Source: Candidatus Gastranaerophilales bacterium (lineage in GTDB: Bacteria; Cyanobacteriota; Vampirovibrionia; Gastranaerophilales; Gastranaerophilaceae). Taken from it: a stretch of DNA of 64,000 bases. The notes under the pieces are model-generated. The model was not told where the DNA came from. It worked only from the letters and a program-made list of their open reading frames with translations, and ran no database searches. The stretch's first letter is position 1. Every line of letters begins with the position of its first letter. Location of the stretch: the NCBI GenBank assembly GCA_944324345.1, contig CALUVT010000003.1:62001-126000 (forward strand), given 5' to 3'. The position numbers and the translations under genes were made by a program. This document shows, one piece after another, positions 18,542 to 27,591 of this stretch.

Positions 18542-20262
18542 TTAATACAACAAATTTAATTGCACGCAAAATTCAACAACTTCAACCTAACTCCTTTGAA
18601 AGCAACAAAGAAACACCATCTCAGCCACAAAGGTCAAATGTTAATTCGGGTTTACTAAATTCTTACCTTAATAATCTTGCGATGATAAATATTCCGGCGG
18701 TAAAAAAATCTGAAAATACAGAACCGGTAAACTATCATAATAATTTACGAACAATGGTACAAAACAATCAAGCTAAAATTTTAGCAATTGTTATGAGAAC
18801 TTTTAACGCTAAAGATACAAACGGGAATGATTATATTGACGGAAATGAGCAAAACGGAACATTCCTTAACGCTATCGAAAGATTAGATGAGGTAAAAGCT
18901 CAAGGATTTAATACCTTGCATATTCTCCCGATTCATCCGCCTGGAAAGATAAAAGCTATGGGAACAGCAGGCTCAATATATTCTCCGAAAGATATGCTTG
19001 CAATTGACCCCAATTTAGTCGACAAAAATGACCCAAGAACTGATAAAGAACAGTTTAAAGCGTTTATAGATGAATGTCACAAACGTGGGATTAGAGTAAT
19101 GCTTGATATGCCAAGTTGTGCATCTTATGATATGTTTTTAGAACATCCTGAATGGATGGCAAAAGAACGCGACGGGCTTGCCAAAACTCCTCAAGGATGG
19201 AATGATATTAGAATGTTTCAACCTTGGGAAGATGAAGGGAAAAGAACGCTTAATCCAAAACTTTTAGAACTTCATAAACAGTACGTTGATATGTGTATTG
19301 ACCTTGGCATAGACGGTATAAGGTCAGATGTTGCAAGAGCTAAACCGGTTGAATTTTGGGATATAATAATCCCTTATTCTCGAATGAGAGATCCTGAGTT
19401 TGCTTGGCTGGCAGAAACTTATACCTATGAAGATGCTTCTCCACAAGCAAATATGCCATTTGACAGACCGGAAGATTCCTTAAGAGCCGGATATGATATG
19501 ATTTATGGACAATATCACATATTCCATGAGTGGCCAAATGCTGAAACATTTATGGATTACGTCAAAGATATGCTTGGAATGTCCTATAATTTACCAAAAG
19601 GTAAGTCTCTAATAGGCTCTTTTGCGACACACGATGACATCTCTCCAATGTTTCATGGTGGAGCTGATTATTGTAATCTCACAATGGGGTTACAGGCAAC
19701 GCTACCAATGCTTAATCCTTATATAGTTGATGGCTACCAATCAGGAGACGATTATATTTACCCATACGAAGATAAATATAATCCTGTTACACAAACAGAT
19801 AATCATGAAATGACTGTTCACAGAGGAAAGCTTGATATATTTAACCTATCAAGAAAACCTGGCGGAACTCAACCTGAAATCGGAAAGTTCATGACAAGTG
19901 CTTTTGAAATGAGAGATAAGTATCTTGACGTGATTACCAAAGGAACATTTATTCAATTAGATAAAAAAGGTGACAAAAACGACCAGATAATAGCTTATGC
20001 AAGACATCTCAACGGGAAAACTCTCTTGGTTGTAGCAAACAAAAACGTAAATCGTTCTATGGCTTGCAAAATAAGTATCCCTACACTTAAATCAACTCAA
20101 GAATTAAAAAATCTTCTTCCATCCTACGGACAAGAAAGTAAGTTCCAAGTTCATGACAATGAATTATGTGTTGATTTAGGGCCTGCAAGGGTTCATGTGT
20201 TTGAAATTGATACTCCAAATATAGAAAATTATTGCGACAAAATATATAAACAAAACATTTAA
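18538..20262 (+). CDS. GH13 alpha-amylase-family enzyme without signal peptide
   Basis: 574 residues. A polar 80-residue N-terminus lacks any signal peptide; a TIM-barrel follows with catalytic residues in place: nucleophile D264 in GIRSDVAR, acid/base E293 in WLAETYT, and the third Asp in THDD (366-367). A loop DTNGNDYIDGNE (93-104) matches EF-hand calcium spacing. The C-terminal beta-sandwich (about 490-560) is usual for GH13. It should hydrolyse or transfer alpha-1,4-glucan (glycogen, maltodextrin) in the cytoplasm unless anchored by its membrane-protein partners. It overlaps the 861-residue gene by four bases. Substrate and hydrolase versus transferase activity are not decided. Confidence 0.85.
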   Translation: MINTTNLIARKIQQLQPNSFESNKETPSQPQRSNVNSGLLNSYLNNLAMINIPAVKKSENTEPVNYHNNLRTMVQNNQAKILAIVMRTFNAKDTNGNDYIDGNEQNGTFLNAIERLDEVKAQGFNTLHILPIHPPGKIKAMGTAGSIYSPKDMLAIDPNLVDKNDPRTDKEQFKAFIDECHKRGIRVMLDMPSCASYDMFLEHPEWMAKERDGLAKTPQGWNDIRMFQPWEDEGKRTLNPKLLELHKQYVDMCIDLGIDGIRSDVARAKPVEFWDIIIPYSRMRDPEFAWLAETYTYEDASPQANMPFDRPEDSLRAGYDMIYGQYHIFHEWPNAETFMDYVKDMLGMSYNLPKGKSLIGSFATHDDISPMFHGGADYCNLTMGLQATLPMLNPYIVDGYQSGDDYIYPYEDKYNPVTQTDNHEMTVHRGKLDIFNLSRKPGGTQPEIGKFMTSAFEMRDKYLDVITKGTFIQLDKKGDKNDQIIAYARHLNGKTLLVVANKNVNRSMACKISIPTLKSTQELKNLLPSYGQESKFQVHDNELCVDLGPARVHVFEIDTPNIENYCDKIYKQNI

Positions 20263-20288
20263 CTAGGCACATTAAATAAACAAAAAAA

Positions 20289-20336
20289 GGATGTAACTAT
20301 CTTTACATAGTTACATCTTTATTTTGATTTTTTTTA
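20289..20336 (+). terminator. Rho-independent terminator after the GH13 gene
   Basis: An 11-bp perfect stem (GATGTAACTAT with ATAGTTACATC, 20290-20300 and 20307-20317) followed by a T-rich stretch ending in eight T. Confidence 0.85.
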
Positions 20337-20371
20337 TTGTTTGCAGTAAAATGTTCAGGCGAGGTATAAAT

Positions 20372-20725
20372 ATGCTGCAAGAATTTATTAGTTCAAAAAT
20401 ACATAGAGCAACAGTTACGGATGCAAACCTTAATTATGTAGGTTCCATAACTATTGACGAAACATTAATGAAAGCTTCTAAAATAAAAGAATGGCAAAAG
20501 GTTGATATTTTAGACATCAACAACGGAGAAAGATTCCATACTTACGTAATTAAGGGTGAGCCGGACTCAGGAATGATTTGCCTTAACGGAGCTGCTGCTA
20601 GAAAAGTTCAACCGGGAGATAAAGTTATTATTATTGCATACGGACTTTATAACCCCGAAGAAATGGATGGTTATAAACCACAAATCGTTATCGTGGACGA
20701 TAAAAACAAAATCGTACAACAATAA
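20372..20725 (+). CDS. panD: Aspartate 1-decarboxylase proenzyme
   Basis: A 117-residue pyruvoyl enzyme making beta-alanine for pantothenate and coenzyme A. The start at 20372 (behind GCGAGGT) is chosen over an upstream ATG at 20324 because it puts the self-cleavage pair Gly24-Ser25 (NYVGSITID) at the canonical position. Substrate-site residues occur in [16 protein letters not shown] and [17 protein letters not shown]. It stands alone between two terminators; coaX, another CoA-pathway gene, is at 39650-40438. Confidence 0.95.
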   Translation: MLQEFISSKIHRATVTDANLNYVGSITIDETLMKASKIKEWQKVDILDINNGERFHTYVIKGEPDSGMICLNGAAARKVQPGDKVIIIAYGLYNPEEMDGYKPQIVIVDDKNKIVQQ

Positions 20726-20750
20726 AAAAGAGCCAAAAGGCTCTTTTTTT
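20726..20750. terminator. Bidirectional terminator between panD and yajQ
   Basis: AAAGAGCC / GGCTCTTT with an AAAA loop (20728-20747), with A and T runs on both sides. It begins at the panD stop and ends at the converging yajQ stop. Confidence 0.88.
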
Positions 20751-21250
20751 TATCTATAATTTGTAAACTGAAGAGGATAGTCATATTTATCCTCATTGGA
20801 ACGTAAAAGTTTGATAATGTCTTGAAGATCATCTTTGTCTTTTCCGGAAACTCTAACTTGATCGCCTTGAATAGATGCTTGAACTTTCTTTTTCGAATCC
20901 TTAATATCAGCAACTATTTTTTTTGCTAACTCTTGATTTAAACCTTTTCTAAGTTTAAATACCTGACGCACTTTACCTCCGAGAGCATTTTCTACCGGTT
21001 GAGGATCCAATATTTTTATACTTAAATTTCTTTTTACAAGTTTTGATTGCAAAATATCATAAATATTTCTTAATTTCATATCATCACTTGTCGTTATCGT
21101 AATTGTTTTGTCAGCTTCCAAATCAACCGTAGAACCCGAATCTTTCAAATCAAAACGAGAAGATACATCTCTTTTTACTTGATCTACAGCATTTACCAAC
21201 TCTTGTCTATCAAATTCAGATACTACATCAAAACTACAATCTTTAGCCAT
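20750..21250 (-). CDS. yajQ: YajQ-family (UPF0234) nucleotide-binding protein
   Basis: A 166-residue protein with two ferredoxin-like halves. The start MAKDCSFDVVSEFDRQELVNA, the SSRFDLKDS block (about 32-40) and the DDLQDIIKLLRS tail are family hallmarks. Members bind nucleotides, in some bacteria cyclic di-GMP, and one phage-related role in transcription has been reported; the role here is unknown. Monocistronic, closed by the shared terminator with panD. Confidence 0.92.
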   Translation of the reverse strand: MAKDCSFDVVSEFDRQELVNAVDQVKRDVSSRFDLKDSGSTVDLEADKTITITTSDDMKLRNIYDILQSKLVKRNLSIKILDPQPVENALGGKVRQVFKLRKGLNQELAKKIVADIKDSKKKVQASIQGDQVRVSGKDKDDLQDIIKLLRSNEDKYDYPLQFTNYR

Positions 21251-21350
21251 TTTAACCCCCTTATTTTGTTAATCACTATTATAACATGGAAAATGCAAGA
21301 TATAAAATACCTTGCATTTTGTTTTGGATGGGGGATGGATGTATTATTTA

Positions 21351-21695
21351 CTAAAATATTCTTTTAAAACCATGGACAACTTTGTCCCAAGCGTCTTTTA
21401 AATATTTACCAATACCGCCTGCAGCTTTAATATTTTTGACGAAACGCCCTGACAGACCAACTGCAAAAATTATACCAAGAGCAGCAGCAACTTTCTTTGC
21501 GGTACTAATACCTTCCTTTTCTTTTCTGTCCATTATCTGAAACTTATCAGCATCAAGCTGTCTTGGTAAATTTACACCTCCAAGATAAGATGGATAATAC
21601 CCGCCTAACAAACCAATTGGATAAGCTGTTGGGCCCATTGTACTGTAACCTAAATCCTGATACATTATAGGGGTATCGATATTACTACCTAGCAT
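21351..21695 (-). CDS. Small membrane protein of unknown function
   Basis: 114 residues: a Gly/Tyr/Pro-rich N-terminal half (GGYYPSYLGG), a charged stretch (KFQIMDRKEKEG), one membrane helix (about 68-84, VAAALGIIFAVGLSG) and a basic C-terminus. The style resembles the 71-residue protein at 40499-40714 but there is no clear alignment. No function can be assigned. Confidence 0.6.
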   Translation of the reverse strand: MLGSNIDTPIMYQDLGYSTMGPTAYPIGLLGGYYPSYLGGVNLPRQLDADKFQIMDRKEKEGISTAKKVAAALGIIFAVGLSGRFVKNIKAAGGIGKYLKDAWDKVVHGFKRIF

Positions 21696-21777
21696 AACCG
21701 TTTTCTCCAGATTAAAACTAACCTGTATATATAAAGTATTTTTCTACTTCAAAATTTACAAAATTATTAAGAAATAT

Positions 21778-21811
21778 TAAAAGAGACTCCGGATTTTCAG
21801 AGTCTCTTATT
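21778..21811 (-). terminator. Rho-independent terminator of rpmI-rplT
   Basis: AGAGACTC / GAGTCTCT stem with an inner CCGG-containing loop, followed on the minus strand by TTTTAAT. It lies 32 bases after the rplT stop. Confidence 0.78.
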
Positions 21812-21842
21812 TAAAATACTAAAACGCTTATCAAAAAAGCTT

Positions 21843-22193
21843 CTACTTAGCTGCCTTTGCTGCTTCAAAAACAACTGAAAAAGCTTCCGGATCTCTAACA
21901 GCCAAGTCAGCTAACATTTTTCTGTTTACAACGATATTAGCTTTCTTACAAGCATTAACAAATCTGGAATAGCTCATTCCACGTTCTCTGACTGCTGCAT
22001 TAATTCTAACAATCCACAAACGACGCATATTACGTTTTGTAGTGCGTCTGTCTCTATAAGCGTATTTCAAAGCTTTCATTACTGCAATATTAGCAACTTT
22101 AAATATTCTGCTTCTTGCACCAATAAAACCTTTAGCTAACTTTAATATTTTTTTATGTCTTTTACGTAATACATTACCGCGTTTTACTCTCAT
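21843..22193 (-). CDS. rplT: Ribosomal protein bL20
   Basis: A 116-residue basic protein of normal length beginning [18 protein letters not shown], with the [26 protein letters not shown] core. It binds 23S rRNA and is needed early in 50S assembly; in many bacteria it also represses its own operon through the mRNA leader. It follows rpmI by 10 bases. No infC precedes the pair. Confidence 0.97.
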   Translation of the reverse strand: MRVKRGNVLRKRHKKILKLAKGFIGARSRIFKVANIAVMKALKYAYRDRRTTKRNMRRLWIVRINAAVRERGMSYSRFVNACKKANIVVNRKMLADLAVRDPEAFSVVFEAAKAAK

Positions 22194-22203
22194 TTACTGC
22201 CTC

Positions 22204-22413
22204 CTATCTCGCATACTTTCTGTAAGGTAACTCTTTTGAAATCAATTTAAAATGTGATTTTGAAATTGAAATCGTCTTAAAGATTCTGCGTTTTCTTGAA
22301 GCAGATTTGTGTTGGAGCAAGTGACCGATACCTGCTTGTCTTCTAACAATCTTGCCTGTTGCTGTAACTTTATAACGTTTAGCAGCAGACTTGTGTGTTT
22401 TCATTTTTGGCAT
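22204..22413 (-). CDS. rpmI: Ribosomal protein bL35
   Basis: A 69-residue basic protein ([17 protein letters not shown]...). The start 22413 follows an AAGGAGG ribosome site; an upstream in-frame ATG at 22473 would add a non-conserved tail. It is a small 50S subunit protein, cotranscribed with rplT. The usual gene order infC-rpmI-rplT is broken: a metallo-hydrolase lies upstream instead. Confidence 0.97.
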   Translation of the reverse strand: MPKMKTHKSAAKRYKVTATGKIVRRQAGIGHLLQHKSASRKRRIFKTISISKSHFKLISKELPYRKYAR

Positions 22414-22489
22414 TTTGTCCTCCTTTTTTGTAACCTCAAGACAAGTACCGCTAATGTTAAAATATTTCGGCATCGCTTAAGGAAGTGTA

Positions 22490-22530
22490 CTTAAGAAGCT
22501 TTTGGCATACCAAAGCCATAAAACTTCTGC
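22490..22530 (-). promoter_or_regulatory. Leader hairpin candidate upstream of rpmI
   Basis: About 80 bases upstream of the rpmI start an imperfect inverted repeat (AGAAGCTTTTGGC with GCCATAAAACTTCT) can fold into a stem without a T-run. An L20-responsive leader is expected near this place in rpmI-rplT operons, but the known L20 site consensus was not verified here. Confidence 0.35.
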
Positions 22531-22583
22531 AAAACAATTATATTATGCAGAATCTTTATTTGCAAGCTCTTTGTTTAATTTTG

Positions 22584-23375
22584 TTAATCAAAGGACAATT
22601 TTAAGCCGGAATAAACTTCCTTTACCTTCAAATATTCTGACAAAACAAGTTTGGAGTTCAAATCACAACAATGTCCGGGATAAAAGTTTTGGATATTTAA
22701 TGATTTCAGATATATACCGAGTTCTCTAATTTTATATTCAGTTTTGTCTCTTAGCCAAACTCCTCCGATTAGTGTGTTAATGCGTTCTTCTTTTGTCACT
22801 TTTTTAGCATGATCAATTATGTTTGGCAAACCAATATGTGAGCAACCTGCCATTATTACAAGTCCGTCAACACCCTTGTACACAACTGCTGATTCATCAT
22901 TATATTTATAATCGGATTTATACTTTATAGGAATTTCTCCTAAAAAAACAAGTCGAGAAGTCAGCCAAACAGGCTGGTAAGACAACTCAATGTCAAAAAC
23001 ATCACACAAATCACCGGCATTACCAGGGAAACCAATATTATGTTTTTGGGCATTCAATTTAGGCTCAAAAACATCAGGATGAGCATATATAGTTTTGTGA
23101 GTTAAACTAATTCCTGCAGCCAGCATTTTTCGATATAAAATATCAAGCCTTATAAGGCCTGCAGTATGATCATTATGACCGTGAGAGAGTACTATCTCGG
23201 TAACTTCTGTTAAATCCAGCCCCATTTTATATGCATTTTTGATAAAAATATCACTATACCCGCAGTCAAAAAGAATTTTCTGATAATCATTTTCCAACAG
23301 AAAAGATAAACCAGGTTCAGCAAGCATATTAATATTACATCCTGCGTTGTTGTCAACTAGTACAGTAAAATTCAT
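22584..23375 (-). CDS. Metallo-beta-lactamase-fold hydrolase (COG1237-like)
   Basis: A 263-residue MBL-fold protein with the metal motif SHGHNDHTAGL (about 64-74), DCGYS before it, a later CSHIG and a C-terminal GHCC. It resembles the COG1237 group annotated as dihydropterin-ribofuranosyl-aminobenzene phosphate synthase-like, whose function in bacteria is uncertain. The start 23375 is preferred over 23402 because GAGGG lies 5 bases upstream. It is monocistronic. Confidence 0.85.
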   Translation of the reverse strand: MNFTVLVDNNAGCNINMLAEPGLSFLLENDYQKILFDCGYSDIFIKNAYKMGLDLTEVTEIVLSHGHNDHTAGLIRLDILYRKMLAAGISLTHKTIYAHPDVFEPKLNAQKHNIGFPGNAGDLCDVFDIELSYQPVWLTSRLVFLGEIPIKYKSDYKYNDESAVVYKGVDGLVIMAGCSHIGLPNIIDHAKKVTKEERINTLIGGVWLRDKTEYKIRELGIYLKSLNIQNFYPGHCCDLNSKLVLSEYLKVKEVYSGLKLSFD

Positions 23376-23440
23376 TAATCCCTCGTAAACATATATATAC
23401 AACTATTATAACAATATTTTTTCAGAATTGCAATATTATA

Positions 23441-24844
23441 TTAATAAAATTTTTGTACTACAGGCATATTAATCCCATTACAGAATGATCTTTCAGTCAA
23501 TCTTACGCCCAAACACCCTTGATGTCTTTTAAACTGCATCCTGTATATGGTTTTTATTGTTTTATCCACAAGAGTTTTGTCATATTTGGCATATATTTCA
23601 TCCAAAGAAATGCACTGTTCCAAGTACATTTCAATTATATCATCCAAAACAGCATATTCTGGGAGTCTATCCTGATCTTTTTGCCCTGGATGAAGTTCTG
23701 CTGAAGGAGCCTTATCAATTATAGCCTGAGGTATAACCTCTTTATCTTTATTTATGTAGTTTGAAAGTTTATAAACATTAGTCTTTGTCAAATCACAAAT
23801 CAAATTAAACCCGCCTGCTAAATCACCGTATAATGTTCCAAAGCCCATAGCACTTTCTGATTTGTTACCAGTCGAAAGAAGTAGACGGTTTTCTCTGTTA
23901 GAATAAAACATCAAAATCAAAGCCCTCAAACGTGCTTGTAAATTTTCTTCAGCCAAATCATGAAGTCTTTCTCTATTTGACATAAATGCATCAAAAAGAG
24001 GGGTTATAGGTTCTTTTACTGTTTTTATGCCAAGATTTTTGGCAAGATTCAAGCTATCTGTAATACTACCCTCTGAAGAAAACATACTTGGCATTAATAT
24101 TCCCAAAACATTTTCATTTCCGAGTGCTTTTACTGCCAAAGTTGCTGTTAATGCACTATCAATACCTCCGGAAAGACCTAAAACAACTTTTTGAAAGCCG
24201 GAATTCTCGCAATATTCCTTCAACGCAAAAGTAGTGACTTTTAAAACCTGTTCTTCCATGGGAATATCAACAAAATCAATGCCGCTGGCAAAAGATATTT
24301 CAGATAAACACTCTTCGCAAACCAATCCTTGATAAACCAGTTGGTTATCGGCATTTTTTGCAAAACTCCCACCTGCATATATGTTTTCATCTGCCATACC
24401 AATTGCGTTTATGTACACAAAATCAGATTTAACTTGAATGCCATCTACAAAATCTCTATATGTATTCATTGCAAAATATCTGTTTTTAGCTAATACATAC
24501 AAGTCACAATTTACATCTTCAATAAAAGAGTCCGATACAAAAACTTTTTTCCCGCAAATATCATAATAACCATCATCAGAAACTTCAACGTTGCCGTTTC
24601 TGACTAAAACATTCCCTATTAACAAAGCGGAATTAAATTTTTTATCAGCGAGTCGATAATAAAAGTTTGTCTGAGCACTTCTACAATCTTTATCTAATAC
24701 CAAATCCTTACCACCCAAATCTTCTATATCAGAACTTGGAAAAATTATTAAATCAAAACCATCTTTAACTTTATCAACTATACTATTAAAGTTAAAGTCA
24801 AAATCTGCTGTTTTTAATCTTGTTTGTGCTAATAAAATTTTCAT
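23441..24844 (-). CDS. nadE: NAD+ synthetase with a degenerate glutaminase domain
   Basis: 467 residues. The C-terminal synthetase domain is intact: SGGIDS ATP-binding loop (225-230), LLSTGNKSE, and the GFNLICDLTKTNVYKLS block. It adenylates and amidates nicotinic acid adenine dinucleotide to NAD. The N-terminal nitrilase-like domain (1-195) is shorter than usual (whole enzymes are about 540-650). It lacks the expected catalytic Glu (FPSSD at 35-39 replaces FPE), the catalytic Lys region, and the Cys (VFVSDS at 101-106 in place of the VLICED type). It probably uses free ammonia. GTG 24850 is possible, but ATG 24844 is spaced correctly from AGGAG. Last gene of the murC operon. Confidence 0.88.
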   Translation of the reverse strand: MKILLAQTRLKTADFDFNFNSIVDKVKDGFDLIIFPSSDIEDLGGKDLVLDKDCRSAQTNFYYRLADKKFNSALLIGNVLVRNGNVEVSDDGYYDICGKKVFVSDSFIEDVNCDLYVLAKNRYFAMNTYRDFVDGIQVKSDFVYINAIGMADENIYAGGSFAKNADNQLVYQGLVCEECLSEISFASGIDFVDIPMEEQVLKVTTFALKEYCENSGFQKVVLGLSGGIDSALTATLAVKALGNENVLGILMPSMFSSEGSITDSLNLAKNLGIKTVKEPITPLFDAFMSNRERLHDLAEENLQARLRALILMFYSNRENRLLLSTGNKSESAMGFGTLYGDLAGGFNLICDLTKTNVYKLSNYINKDKEVIPQAIIDKAPSAELHPGQKDQDRLPEYAVLDDIIEMYLEQCISLDEIYAKYDKTLVDKTIKTIYRMQFKRHQGCLGVRLTERSFCNGINMPVVQKFY

Positions 24845-24857
24845 ATCCACACTCCTG

Positions 24858-25769
24858 TTATTGTAATTTCAAATAATTTACCTTCTCCCAACTCAAATCC
24901 AAATACTTAACTTTTGAATCAACGAGTTTTACCTGGGGAAGAATAGATGGAATCCTCTCTATTCTTTTATAAACATTCTCATCAAGTCTTCCTATCCTTA
25001 TATTTACGGACTTTATTTTTACATATATATCGTTTGGATTTCTAAAATCAATATATTCTACTGGCTCTTTTGAATATGTTTCAACATACAAAGCGATTTT
25101 TTCAATCTGCTTTATTTTATTCAAATCCCATTTTCTATAGTCATCTCCTTTGTTCCCGTAAGATAGTACCAAAATGGTCTTATAACCCGGTTTTAAAGGT
25201 AAGAATTCTCTGCCAATAAGTTTCCCATCAGTTGTAAAAAATGCTACAGGTGCTACTTTTACATCCGGAGAAATAGTAACCGCAGGAATCCTCTCTCTTA
25301 AAATAATCTGGATTCTGGCCGGAAATGCATAACGTCTGATGTAAACATTTTCTACCGGTGCAAGCTTCAAAAGTTCCTTCTTTATTTCGTCTGTTCTAGC
25401 CATATATATAGGAACATTCGGGACATTACTGTGCTTCAATAATGCCAGTATTTTATTGCTTGGAACGATATTGTTGTTAATAATTTCAACAGAATTACTT
25501 CCAACACGATTAAAGGCGTTCTTGTCCATGTACCAGCCCGGACATTTTAACGCATAAGCTAATGCAAATATAAAAAACAGAGATAGGAAAAATCGCATAA
25601 AACCTCTGAAACGTTCCTGTTTTATACGTCCCTTCCTTACCAAACGTTCTCGTCTTTTTTTCTTTACAAGATGTTTGCCATCATCTATTGGAGGATGGTT
25701 GAGCTCCTCAGGATCTGCAACTTCATCATATTCTGAATCTATAGATTTGTCCGTTATTTTTTTTTCCAT
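24858..25769 (-). CDS. ftsQ: Cell-division protein FtsQ
   Basis: 303 residues: a highly charged cytoplasmic tail (1-52), one membrane helix (about 53-70, FMRFFLSLFFIFALAYAL), a POTRA domain (about 80-150, with NVYIRRYAFPARIQIILRERIPAV) and the periplasmic beta domain. FtsQ links FtsB/FtsL to the divisome and regulates septal synthesis. Its start overlaps the ddl stop by one base (ATG/TAA), within the classic mur-ddl-ftsQ order. Confidence 0.9.
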   Translation of the reverse strand: MEKKITDKSIDSEYDEVADPEELNHPPIDDGKHLVKKKRRERLVRKGRIKQERFRGFMRFFLSLFFIFALAYALKCPGWYMDKNAFNRVGSNSVEIINNNIVPSNKILALLKHSNVPNVPIYMARTDEIKKELLKLAPVENVYIRRYAFPARIQIILRERIPAVTISPDVKVAPVAFFTTDGKLIGREFLPLKPGYKTILVLSYGNKGDDYRKWDLNKIKQIEKIALYVETYSKEPVEYIDFRNPNDIYVKIKSVNIRIGRLDENVYKRIERIPSILPQVKLVDSKVKYLDLSWEKVNYLKLQ

Positions 25770-26719
25770 TACTTATTTAATCCGACACTATTTAATATTA
25801 AAAGCACCAACTCATCGTAACTTATATTCATCGCCGCAGCCTGTGCAGGCAAATCACTTATAACCGTCATCCCCGGAATTGTATTTATTTCAAGCAAATA
25901 TGGAATATCAACCTTCATCATAAAATCTATCCTTGCTAAACCTCTGCAACCTGCTGTTTCAAATGCCTTAACAGAAACATCCTTAACATGTCTTGTAACT
26001 TCTTCAGACAAATTTGCAGGACAAATAAAATCTGACATACCTTTTGTATATTTTGCTTCAAAATCATACCACTCAGTTTTAGGTCTTATTTCTAATATCT
26101 CTGTTGCAAAAGGTTCACCCTCACATTCTAAAACTCCTACAGTTACAAAAAATCCGTCTATAAATTCTTCTATTAAAACATCATCATTGTATTTTATCGC
26201 AACATCATAAGCAGCTTGCAAATCTTCTTGTCTGTCGACTTTAGTCATCCCAAAACTCGAACCTTCACAAACAGGCTTTACAAATAAAGGATAAGTCAAG
26301 TTTTTTGTTTTTTCAAAAAGATCATCCCCTTTTCTTACAAAAGCTGATTTTGCCATAGGTATTTCAGGATTTGTTGATAATATTCGTTTGGTATATTCCT
26401 TATTCATACACAAAGAACTGGACATAACTCCACAACCTGTGTAAGGGATTTGTAAAATCTCTAATAACCCCTGAATACATCCATCTTCACCATATTTCCC
26501 ATGTAAAGCATTAAATGCATAATCGAAATTTCCATCCTTTAATTTTAAAGCAATATCCTTGTCGACTACAACTATCTGTGAATTTTTAAATCCTAGCCTT
26601 TGTAAAGCTTCAAAACATCCTTTACCTGAGCGCATAGAAACTTCTGCTTCAGAAGAAAAACCTCCGCACAAAACTGCAATTTTAGCACTTTTATCTACTT
26701 TTGATACAATATTTTGCAT
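25769..26719 (-). CDS. ddl: D-alanine--D-alanine ligase
   Basis: A 316-residue ATP-grasp enzyme making the D-Ala-D-Ala dipeptide for peptidoglycan. Motifs: LCGGFSSEAEVSMRSG (about 17-32), ALHGKYGEDGCIQGLLE (about 69-85), KPVCEGSSFGMTKV in the ATP-grasp core, and LLEINTIPGMT (metal site, about 275-285). The residue before Ser-Phe in the active loop and the Tyr in IPYTGCGV suggest a normal D-Ala (not D-Lac) ligase, though this is not certain. Overlaps murB by 25 bases and ftsQ by one. Confidence 0.95.
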   Translation of the reverse strand: MQNIVSKVDKSAKIAVLCGGFSSEAEVSMRSGKGCFEALQRLGFKNSQIVVVDKDIALKLKDGNFDYAFNALHGKYGEDGCIQGLLEILQIPYTGCGVMSSSLCMNKEYTKRILSTNPEIPMAKSAFVRKGDDLFEKTKNLTYPLFVKPVCEGSSFGMTKVDRQEDLQAAYDVAIKYNDDVLIEEFIDGFFVTVGVLECEGEPFATEILEIRPKTEWYDFEAKYTKGMSDFICPANLSEEVTRHVKDVSVKAFETAGCRGLARIDFMMKVDIPYLLEINTIPGMTVISDLPAQAAAMNISYDELVLLILNSVGLNK

Positions 26720-27591
26720 ATCTCAACCTCTTTTTTATTGTTCCCACCCAAATATCTCACTTCAGGCTTTAACTCTATACCAAACTTTTCTTTTACCCTT
26801 TTGTACATCTCATACATTAAATTTAAAACATCCAAAGACGTTCCATCATTATCATTAATAATAAAGTTTGCATGATTTTCCCAAACATAAACTCCTCCGG
26901 AGACAAAACCTTTCATCCCTGCCTGTTCTAAAAGGCGACCGGCAGAATCCCCTTGCGGATTTCTAAATGTACTGCCACAATTTGGTAAAGTCAAAGAAGG
27001 CTGTTTATTTAGCCTAAAGGACAAATTTTCATCCATTTTTTCCTGTATTTCAGAAGAAGACTTTTCTTCAAGTTCAAATTCTGCTTCCAAAACATAATAT
27101 GGCATTCTCTGGCAAATAGAAGTTCTGTAACTAAATTCCATTTCAGAATTATTCAATGTAAATATTCCTTTTTCGGGAGAATAAATTCTGGCACAACTTA
27201 AGACGTCAGCAATCATCTGCCCGTGGGCACCTGCATTCATAAATACTTCCCCGCCAACAGAGCCGGGGAAAGCAACCATAAATTCTAAACCGCTTAAATT
27301 GTTTTCTAAAGCTAATTTTGAAAGCTTTGTGCCTCTTACCCCTGCACCAGCCAAAACTTTCTTCCCATCAAAAGTTATACGATCCATCTTTTTTGTTAAA
27401 ATAACAGCACCGTCATAGCCATCCGATGAAACAAGAATATTAGATAAATTGCCGGCTATAAATGCATTAGGTTCTTTTTCAATGGCCTCTAAAAATTCAT
27501 CCACATCAGTAGGGAAATAAACTCTTGCAATTTCCCCGCCAATCTTAAAGGAAGTCAGTTTTTTTACGTCAAAATTTTCTCTATAATCCAA
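26695..27591 (-). CDS. murB: UDP-N-acetylenolpyruvoylglucosamine reductase
   Basis: A 298-residue FAD enzyme (type II MurB) reducing UDP-GlcNAc-enolpyruvate to UDP-MurNAc. The N-terminal TSFKIGG, the FAD-binding GNLSNILVSSDGYDG (about 47-61), FPGSVGGEVFMNAGA, and the late PNCGSTFRNP with catalytic Ser (about 207-216) are all present. It overlaps both neighbours (murC by 11 bases, ddl by 25), so translation of this operon is strongly coupled. Confidence 0.95.
   Translation of the reverse strand: MDYRENFDVKKLTSFKIGGEIARVYFPTDVDEFLEAIEKEPNAFIAGNLSNILVSSDGYDGAVILTKKMDRITFDGKKVLAGAGVRGTKLSKLALENNLSGLEFMVAFPGSVGGEVFMNAGAHGQMIADVLSCARIYSPEKGIFTLNNSEMEFSYRTSICQRMPYYVLEAEFELEEKSSSEIQEKMDENLSFRLNKQPSLTLPNCGSTFRNPQGDSAGRLLEQAGMKGFVSGGVYVWENHANFIINDNDGTSLDVLNLMYEMYKRVKEKFGIELKPEVRYLGGNNKKEVEICKILYQK

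Noticed and set aside
22560-22680. Possible tRNA because of a GTTCAAATC stretch
   Set aside because: The stretch is inside the metallo-hydrolase gene and has no acceptor or anticodon stem around it; no tRNA was found anywhere in the window.
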